Below are positions 49,826 through 55,355 of a stretch of 55,355 nucleotides of DNA, one piece after another. Below the pieces are notes generated by a model, which did not search any database, had not been told where the DNA came from, and saw only the letters and a list, made by a program, of their open reading frames with translations. The stretch lies in contig CAYPHJ010000018.1 of NCBI GenBank assembly GCA_964410485.1, positions 1-55,355 on the forward strand. The letters run 5' to 3'. Source of the stretch: CAYPHJ01 sp964410485. GTDB lineage: Bacteria; Desulfobacterota; Binatia; UBA9968. Numbering within the stretch: the first letter of the stretch is position 1; each line of letters opens with the position of its first letter. Made by a program: the position numbers and the translations under genes.

Positions 49826-50629
49826 ATGAAGTTTATCGCTGCAGCAGTCCAGATGTTAGCCTCCGGCGACAAGGCGGACAATATGGCGCAAGCTGCCAAA
49901 TGGATTCGTGCCGCTGCGGCTCGAGGCGCGCAGGTGGTCGCCCTTCCCGAAGTCTTCATCTGGCGAGGTGAAAAAAAAGAGGAGTGGAGATTCGCTGAGC
50001 CCATTGCGGGCCCAACCACGGAGGCACTGGCAAGCCTCGCTCGAGAACTGCACATCTATTTGCTCGGCGGCTCCATTCTCGAGGAAATTCCCAATAGCCA
50101 CAAGATCTACAACACAAGCCTGCTGTTTGACCCACAGGGTCGGCTGGTGGCGACGTATCGCAAAATCCATTTGTTCGACGTGGAGATCGAGGGGGGAGTG
50201 ACCGCCAAGGAATCCGATACGCGCCAGTTTGGGAGCGAAATCGTTGTGGCCGAGACTGGCCTGGGTCGCATGGGATTGACCATATGTTACGACTTGCGGT
50301 TTCCCGAGCTTTATCGTGCACTGGTTGTACGAGGCGCTCAACTGATCTTTATTCCTTCGGCGTTCACGGCCTATACGGGACAGGCGCACTGGGAACCGCT
50401 TTTGCGCGCCCGTGCGATAGAGAACCAGGTGTATATAGTCGCGCCGAACCAGTTTGGCAAAAACCCAGCAAGCTTCGAAACCCACGGTCGTTCCATGATC
50501 ATCGACCCCTGGGGTAGCATATTGTCTGAAGCACCGGACGGTTCTGGCATTGTTATCGCCGAAGTGGATTTCGGTTATCTCAATAAAGTTCGAGTACAAT
50601 TGCCCGCCCTCACACACCGAAAACTTTGA
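49826..50629 (+). CDS. Carbon-nitrogen hydrolase (nitrilase superfamily, Nit-type amidase)
   Basis: A 267-residue omega-amidase-like hydrolase. The catalytic triad is Glu in ALPEVFIW, Lys in YRKIHLFDV and Cys in TICYDLRFPELYR; GRSMIIDPWG and AHWEPLLRARAIENQVY are typical of the Nit1/Nit2 branch, which acts on deaminated glutathione or omega-amides. ATG 49826 is preferred to GTG 49820; both are in frame. It precedes the nitrogen-control genes but is separated from them by a sigma-54 promoter region. Confidence 0.92.
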   Translation: MKFIAAAVQMLASGDKADNMAQAAKWIRAAAARGAQVVALPEVFIWRGEKKEEWRFAEPIAGPTTEALASLARELHIYLLGGSILEEIPNSHKIYNTSLLFDPQGRLVATYRKIHLFDVEIEGGVTAKESDTRQFGSEIVVAETGLGRMGLTICYDLRFPELYRALVVRGAQLIFIPSAFTAYTGQAHWEPLLRARAIENQVYIVAPNQFGKNPASFETHGRSMIIDPWGSILSEAPDGSGIVIAEVDFGYLNKVRVQLPALTHRKL

Positions 50630-50662
50630 TTTTCTTCCACCCATTGTCGCCACTGCTTAGAA

Positions 50663-50681
50663 ATTAGGCGAGTCGCCTAAT
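50663..50681. terminator. Perfect 19-base palindrome after nitrilase gene
   Basis: ATTAGGCGAGTCGCCTAAT has 9-base arms around one central base. As RNA it gives an 8-bp stem with a 3-base loop, 33 bases after the nitrilase stop. It has no T-tract; it could be a terminator or a protein-binding site upstream of glnK. Confidence 0.45.
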
Positions 50682-50711
50682 CCTTAAGCATGTTGGCGTC
50701 AACTCCTATAT

Positions 50712-50772
50712 CCGAATCGCGGCCTTTGGCTACATCGATTCGGTAGATATTCCGCATACAAGTTTGCTTGTA
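50712..50772. promoter_or_regulatory. Two inverted repeats upstream of the sigma-54 promoter
   Basis: CCGAATCG (50712-50719) faces CGATTCGG (50736-50743) across 16 bases, and TACAAG (50757-50762) faces CTTGTA (50767-50772) across four. They lie 18-78 bases before the -24 box, where an enhancer-binding activator such as NtrC would bind. Neither matches the TGCACC-type NtrC consensus, so identity of the binder is open. Confidence 0.35.
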
Positions 50773-50789
50773 CGCCGAATCCTACGAGG

Positions 50790-50805
50790 TGGCATTGCGC
50801 TTGCT
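50790..50805 (+). promoter_or_regulatory. Sigma-54 (RpoN) promoter of glnK-amtB
   Basis: TGGCATTGCGCTTGCT fits the -24/-12 pattern: GG and GC are exactly ten bases apart within TGGCA-N6-TTGCW. The predicted start near 50815 leaves a 46-base leader to the glnB/glnK ATG. The gene pair it precedes is the classic nitrogen-limitation target. Confidence 0.8.
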
Positions 50806-50860
50806 CACGAGGCTCGGAATTCGAAGCAAGTTCATTATTTCGCGCAGTAAAGGAGTCCTC

Positions 50861-51199
50861 ATGAAGATGGTCGAGGCGATTGTCAAGCCATTTAAACTGG
50901 ACGAGGTCAAGGAAGCGCTCACGAAGTCGGGTATCCAGGGCATGACTGTCGAGGAAGTCAAAGGTTTCGGGCGGCAGAAGGGGCATACGGAGCTTTACCG
51001 GGGCGCCGAATACTCCGTGGATTTCTTGCCTAAAGTCAAAATTCAAATCCTGGTGCCCGATGACAAAGCGGCAAAGGTTGTTGGCGTCATTACAGATAAC
51101 GCTCGCACCGGCAAAATTGGCGATGGAAAAATCTTCGTCACTAGTGTTGATGAAGTGGTCCGCATTCGCACGGGAGAAAAGGGAGATGATGCCATTTAA
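50861..51199 (+). CDS. glnK: Nitrogen regulatory protein P-II (GlnB/GlnK)
   Basis: A 112-residue trimeric signalling protein that binds ATP/ADP and 2-oxoglutarate and blocks AmtB under nitrogen sufficiency. The T-loop GFGRQKGHTELYRGAEYSVDF includes the uridylylated Tyr51, and the C-terminal signature ARTGKIGDGKIFV is intact. AAAGGAG (50849-50855) fixes ATG 50861. Adjacent amtB identifies it as the GlnK type. Transcription is probably from the sigma-54 promoter upstream. Confidence 0.94.
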   Translation: MKMVEAIVKPFKLDEVKEALTKSGIQGMTVEEVKGFGRQKGHTELYRGAEYSVDFLPKVKIQILVPDDKAAKVVGVITDNARTGKIGDGKIFVTSVDEVVRIRTGEKGDDAI

Positions 51200-51224
51200 A
51201 TCAAGACCAAGGTCAGGGGGAAAG

Positions 51225-52802
51225 ATGAATCCACGACAAAACTTTGGGTTTCTGATTGCGCTTACAGTCATTCTGAGCGTGTTTTTCGTTACGGGCGGCG
51301 CGCTCGCGCAGGAGTCGGCGACACCCGGGGCGCCGGCAGTTGCAGACGCTGCAATGGCGGATCCGGCGACGACTCCGGTCGCTTTCACGCAGGCGCTCCT
51401 CGCGCAAGTCGATGGCATGAAGGTGGCGGTCGATACGGTTTGGGTGCTCATGGCGGGCATCCTGGTTTTTCTCATGCACATGGGCTTCGCCTCTCTTGAA
51501 TCTGGCCTGTGCCGCGCCAAGAACACGGTGACCATTCTTGCCAAAAACATGATCGTCTTTGCGGTGGCCTCCATCGCGTTTCTGCTCATAGGCTGGGGGC
51601 TGATGTTTGGCGATGGCAACCCGTTTTTTGGAACCCAGGGCTTATGGTTTGTGAGCGGCGCCGATAACAGTCCCGCGACCGAGGAGGCCTATAAGGGAGT
51701 TTATTCCGCCATCAACTGGGCCGGCGTGCCTCTGTGGGCGAAATTCTTCTTTCAGCTTGTTTTCGCGGCTACCGCGGCGACGATTGTCTCGGGAGCAGTC
51801 GCGGAACGAATCAAATTTGGCGCCTTCTACATCTTTAGCTTCTTGATGGTGGCGCTTATCTACCCCATCGGCGGGCACTGGATTTGGGGCGGGGGTTGGT
51901 TGGCCGAACTCGGCATGTTCGACTTTGCCGGTTCCACCGTCGTTCACTCGGTAGGCGGTTGGGCTGCTTTGACGGGTGCGCTGGTTCTGGGGCCGCGGAT
52001 CGGCAAATACAGCAAGGAAGGGAAAGCCCTTCCCATTCCGGGCCACAGCATAGCGCTGGCGACAATTGGAGTTTTCGTCCTGTGGTTTGGCTGGTTTGGC
52101 TTTAATCCCGGCAGCACTATGGCCGCCGATGCGGATGCCATTGGTCGCATTGCGGTGGCGACCAATATCGCCGCGGCCGCTTCCGTCATTGCAGCTTCGA
52201 TCACCGCCTGGATGCTGCTTGGCAAGCCGGACCTCACGATGATCCTCAACGGCGCACTGGCGGGCTTGGTCGCGATCACGGCGCCGTGCGCATTTGTCAG
52301 CATTCCCAGCGCGCTCATTATCGGGCTTTTTGCCGGAGTCTTGGTTGTCCTCGCGGTTCTTTTCTTTGACAGGATCAAAATTGACGATCCGGTGGGGGCG
52401 ATATCCGTGCACTTGATTTGCGGCATATTCGGAACACTTGCCGTCGGACTGTTTGCTCAGGATCACTTCACCCCCGACACAACGGGCAACGGTCTCTTTT
52501 TTGGAGGGGGCGCGGGTCTTTTCGTGGCTCAGTTAGCGGGAGTCCTCGCCGTAGGTGTCTTTGTTTTCGCTACATCGCTGATCTTCTGGAAGATCATCGA
52601 CGCGACGATCGGCATTCGCGTATCGGCTGAAGAGGAGATCGAAGGCCTGGATATCGGCGAGCATGGAAACATCGCTTATCCTGACTTTGTGTCTACCATG
52701 TCGGGCGCCTCAAAGTCCTTTGGCTCTGCCGATGAAAGCTCTGAACCGCGGCGTGTAACGCACCCTGCGAACGTGCTGGCTCCTGAGGGAGGAAAGTCAT
52801 AG
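51225..52802 (+). CDS. amtB: Ammonium transporter
   Basis: A 525-residue Amt/Rh channel with an N-terminal signal sequence ending GGALAQ, a short periplasmic linker, then 11 helices. Conserved pieces are ESGLCRAKNTVTILAKNM, YPIGGHWIWGGGWL, the pore His in STVVHSVGGWAAL and the second pore His in GAISVHLICGIFGTLA. AGGGGGAAAG precedes ATG 51225, 25 bases after glnK; co-transcription is expected. The C-terminal tail (about residue 465 on) should contact GlnK. Confidence 0.95.
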   Translation: MNPRQNFGFLIALTVILSVFFVTGGALAQESATPGAPAVADAAMADPATTPVAFTQALLAQVDGMKVAVDTVWVLMAGILVFLMHMGFASLESGLCRAKNTVTILAKNMIVFAVASIAFLLIGWGLMFGDGNPFFGTQGLWFVSGADNSPATEEAYKGVYSAINWAGVPLWAKFFFQLVFAATAATIVSGAVAERIKFGAFYIFSFLMVALIYPIGGHWIWGGGWLAELGMFDFAGSTVVHSVGGWAALTGALVLGPRIGKYSKEGKALPIPGHSIALATIGVFVLWFGWFGFNPGSTMAADADAIGRIAVATNIAAAASVIAASITAWMLLGKPDLTMILNGALAGLVAITAPCAFVSIPSALIIGLFAGVLVVLAVLFFDRIKIDDPVGAISVHLICGIFGTLAVGLFAQDHFTPDTTGNGLFFGGGAGLFVAQLAGVLAVGVFVFATSLIFWKIIDATIGIRVSAEEEIEGLDIGEHGNIAYPDFVSTMSGASKSFGSADESSEPRRVTHPANVLAPEGGKS

Positions 52803-52886
52803 CAAAGGTCGCCAGAAGAATCGTATCAGAAAAAATACGACGAACCACGCGTCAGATTTACATCGAGTGGTTGAGGAGGTTTTGAG

Positions 52887-54113
52887 ATGAAAGTAGCGGT
52901 GACGGCTTTGAGTCTTTTTGTGGTCATGCTTTTGATTGTGGCGCCCGTGAACGCAGAAGATGAGAAACCACTGGCGCCTGGCTGGCTCAGCCTCGACGGC
53001 AGTGTCGGGCTGCTGGACAGAGGCATTGCGGATGCAAAATCGAGCGTCGAAAAAGCGCTGGGTATAAACATCGGCGCGTATCTCGACACCGGCTATAACT
53101 ATAGCTCGAATCGTCCAAGAAGTCCCCGACATATTAGCCTTCGATATTTCGACCAGGATCACAATAGACTGGTTTTCAATAACTTCAACATTACACTCGA
53201 AAAGCCCGAACAAGATTGGGGCGTTGGGTTTCGCGTTGCCGGTGATTTTGGCCGGTCCGCGCAGCTTCTCCGAGAAGCGACTTTTTGGCGCAGGGAGCCC
53301 GGTGACGAGCCGCGTGCCGAGCTACGCGAAGCGTTTCTGACCACCACACTTCCCGTTGGGGCTGGCCTGCAAATGAAGGGCGGCTTCTTTGTCACGACCC
53401 TCGGCACAGAGATTCTCTTGAACCCCGGCGAATATAACGACAACATATCGCGCTCGTTTCTGTTTAACTTCTCCATTCCATTTCGCCATTTAGGCGTGCT
53501 CTTCACCTACCCGGTGCACAGAGTCGTAAGCGTCAACGCCGGCGTGGTAACAGGCTGGGACAACCCGGGCGTAACCCGCGACACACCGGCATTTCTCGGC
53601 GGTTTAAGCCTTACTCCCGCCGAGAACGTCACGCTGGCCAGTAACATAATCGTCGGCAAGGAGCCGACGATTGCCGATTCACGCAGGGAGACGACACGGC
53701 TGGCGTGGTCCAATGTGTTGACCGCCAAACCGATTGATCCGTTGGCGTTGTCGTTGGAGTACACCCTTGGGTACCAAGACAGAGGTTCATTGGACGGCAC
53801 ACGTAATGCCGTATGGCAAGGAGTTGGCGGTATCGCTGCTTATTCCTGGACGGACCGCTTTTCAACAGCCCTGCGCGGCGAAGTTTTTAATGATCGCGAT
53901 GGCGCTCGGCTCGCAGGTGAGCCTTTCGGCACGCGCACAAATGTTATGGTTGCCGAAGTGACATTTACCGGCTCGTACAGCTTTACACGCATGCTGCTTG
54001 GTCGGGCTGAAGTGCGCCAGGACTGGTCAGATCGCCGCGTCTTTCGGCGCGGTGCTACGCGGGCGGACAGGGAACAAACAACTTTCCACTTGCAGCTGCT
54101 CTATACCTTTTAG
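52887..54113 (+). CDS. Outer-membrane beta-barrel porin (BBP2/OmpL-like)
   Basis: A 408-residue outer-membrane protein with a signal peptide (MKVAVTALSLFVVMLLIVAP...AE) and the BBP2-type opening IGAYLDTGYNYSSNRP, followed by alternating strands and a C-terminal aromatic residue (LQLLYTF) as needed for barrel insertion. It follows amtB by 84 bases in the same direction; co-occurrence with ammonium transporters suggests that it admits small nitrogen solutes, an inference. GAGGAGG lies shortly before the ATG. Confidence 0.85.
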   Translation: MKVAVTALSLFVVMLLIVAPVNAEDEKPLAPGWLSLDGSVGLLDRGIADAKSSVEKALGINIGAYLDTGYNYSSNRPRSPRHISLRYFDQDHNRLVFNNFNITLEKPEQDWGVGFRVAGDFGRSAQLLREATFWRREPGDEPRAELREAFLTTTLPVGAGLQMKGGFFVTTLGTEILLNPGEYNDNISRSFLFNFSIPFRHLGVLFTYPVHRVVSVNAGVVTGWDNPGVTRDTPAFLGGLSLTPAENVTLASNIIVGKEPTIADSRRETTRLAWSNVLTAKPIDPLALSLEYTLGYQDRGSLDGTRNAVWQGVGGIAAYSWTDRFSTALRGEVFNDRDGARLAGEPFGTRTNVMVAEVTFTGSYSFTRMLLGRAEVRQDWSDRRVFRRGATRADREQTTFHLQLLYTF

Positions 54114-54142
54114 TTTAGTTAGCCTCAACCGGCATTGATGGA

Positions 54143-54164
54143 GGGAGAGGTTTACTCCTCTCCC
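54143..54164 (+). terminator. Hairpin after porin gene
   Basis: GGGAGAGG and CCTCTCCC make an 8-bp stem with a 6-base loop, 30 bases after the porin stop, followed by TTG. It probably ends the glnK-amtB-porin unit. Confidence 0.55.
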
Positions 54165-54341
54165 TTGTCCCCGCAAGCCATCAGATCCGCTGCGCTACTG
54201 TCGTTGCGCAGCGAGGTGGATATCTTCTCCTCTCCTCTTGCCTGGACGTCTTCCCTTCACGCGGTTCACAGCCGCAGTCCACTTGACTTAGGCGTAAAAA
54301 AACATCAGGAAGCTTTAAGAACCACTCCTGTTTGCGCACGT

Positions 54342-55319
54342 ATGACTCCTTTGTTGGAAATTCGAAATCTCAAGACCTACCTGAGCACGTCGCAGGGTGT
54401 CGTCAAGGCCGTGGACGGTATTTCCTACCATGTCTGCGCAGGCGAGACGGTTGCCCTAGTAGGAGAGAGCGGATGCGGTAAGACGATGAGCGCCTTGTCG
54501 ATCATGCGCCTCGTTCCCAAGCCGCAGGGATCGATCGTGGACGGCGAGATCCGCTTTCAGGGAATAGACCTCCTCGCCCTCAATGAGGAAGAGATGCGGC
54601 GGATTAGAGGCCAGGAAATCGCCATGATCTTCCAGGAGCCGATGACCTCGCTCAATCCCGTCCTCACGATTGGACGGCAGATCACCGAGACCTTGGAGGC
54701 GCATGATAGCGTCTCTAAGGACGAGGCTAAAAAACGCGCGTTAGAACTCCTGCAGCTCGTGGGGATCCCCGACCCCCGACGGCGGTTCTCCGACTATCCA
54801 CACCAATTGAGTGGCGGCATGCGCCAGAGGGTGATGATCGCCATCGCACTTAGCTGTAAGCCCAAGCTGATCCTGGCAGATGAGCCTACCACGGCCCTGG
54901 ACGTGACAATCCAGGCACAGATCTTAGAGTTAATGCGCAACCTGTCGGACAAATTTGGCGTGGCGCTGATGATCATCACTCACAATCTCGGGGTGGTTGC
55001 CCGCTACGCGGACCGTGTTCATGTGATGTACGCGGGCAAGATAATTGAGAGCGCCAACGCGAGAGAGATCTATCAAAACCCGCGCCACCCCTACACCCTC
55101 GGGCTGCTGCGCTCGGTGCCGCGCCTCGATCAACCGCGCAAAGCCAAGCTCGATCCTATCGAAGGCCAGCCACCGGATCTATGGAATCTGCCCGGTGGGT
55201 GTAGCTTTCGGCCGCGCTGTAAGTTTTCCATTGAGAGATGTGCCCAGGAAGTACCGCCCCTGAGAGAGATTGGCAATGATCACCGATCAGCCTGCTGGGT
55301 GGCGGAGAATCTCCGTTAA
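54342..55319 (+). CDS. Peptide/nickel-type ABC transporter ATP-binding protein (DppD/OppD)
   Basis: A 325-residue ATPase. Walker A GESGCGKTMSALSIM, Q-loop MIFQEPMTSLNPV, signature LSGGMRQRVMIAIAL, Walker B LILADEPTTALD and H-loop ITHNLGVV are present. The C-terminal oligopeptide extension (GGCSFRPRCKFSIERCAQE) carries the cysteines of the Fe-S or zinc site typical of DppD. ATG 54342 is chosen over the long frame from 54135. The partner ATPase, permeases and receptor would lie beyond the window end, 36 bases away. Confidence 0.92.
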   Translation: MTPLLEIRNLKTYLSTSQGVVKAVDGISYHVCAGETVALVGESGCGKTMSALSIMRLVPKPQGSIVDGEIRFQGIDLLALNEEEMRRIRGQEIAMIFQEPMTSLNPVLTIGRQITETLEAHDSVSKDEAKKRALELLQLVGIPDPRRRFSDYPHQLSGGMRQRVMIAIALSCKPKLILADEPTTALDVTIQAQILELMRNLSDKFGVALMIITHNLGVVARYADRVHVMYAGKIIESANAREIYQNPRHPYTLGLLRSVPRLDQPRKAKLDPIEGQPPDLWNLPGGCSFRPRCKFSIERCAQEVPPLREIGNDHRSACWVAENLR

Positions 55320-55355
55320 ATCGTTGCCGGTTATTTATTTATTAGTACACGAAGT

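Overview
The window reads as a piece of a metagenome-assembled genome from an uncultivated Gram-negative bacterium of moderately high GC. It contains a 100-N scaffold gap, an outer-membrane beta-barrel porin, a sigma-54-type promoter, type IV pilus genes and several families of short interspersed palindromic repeats. Gene style and order (tmk-holB-metG-tatD, metG-beta/alr/purH/purD, tripartite tricarboxylate transporters, Mo hydroxylases) suggest a deltaproteobacterium-like, Binatota/NC10/Tectomicrobia-like lineage. That placement is inference; no rRNA is present to settle it.

Region 1 (about 0.8-20.2 kb) is an accessory catabolic block. It holds an LLM-family flavin oxidoreductase, an NAD-dependent epimerase, a Rieske oxygenase, and a Mo-hydroxylase large subunit translationally coupled (two ATGA overlaps) to a split TPP-dependent decarboxylase. 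It continues with a TctC solute receptor, a complete second Mo-hydroxylase (M-S-L order), a fused TctA-TctB permease, a BNR beta-propeller protein coupled to a 2-hydroxyacid dehydrogenase, and an operon of two amidohydrolases around another 2-hydroxyacid dehydrogenase. Together these suggest uptake and oxidation of an unidentified organic acid or aromatic compound. The coupled Mo-hydroxylase/TPP unit is my best candidate for an undescribed pathway.

Region 2 (20.5-31.5 kb) is mostly housekeeping and stress functions: a minus-strand operon metG-beta/alr/purH/purD/sua5, a rubrerythrin/DUF3501/PerR-like module, a degenerate metallo-beta-lactamase-fold protein, dksA-galU, tRNA-Ala(CGC) with a strong terminator, a zinc-ribbon protein and a glutathione S-transferase.

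Region 3 (31.5-39.4 kb) is a type IV pilus block: a prepilin peptidase, then two tandem minor-pilin sets with the same order (FimT/GspH, PilV, PilW, PilX), and a CheY-like receiver protein.

Region 4 (39.5-55.4 kb) carries tmk-holB-metG-tatD. It then has a ferric-iron ABC transporter opposite a DtxR-family regulator, a universal stress protein and a nitrilase-family amidase. It ends with glnK-amtB behind a sigma-54-type promoter, a BBP2-like porin and the first gene of a peptide-type ABC transporter that runs off the window.

A recurring feature is that interspersed repeats sit at gene boundaries and supply start or stop codons (tctC, purD/sua5, pilV).
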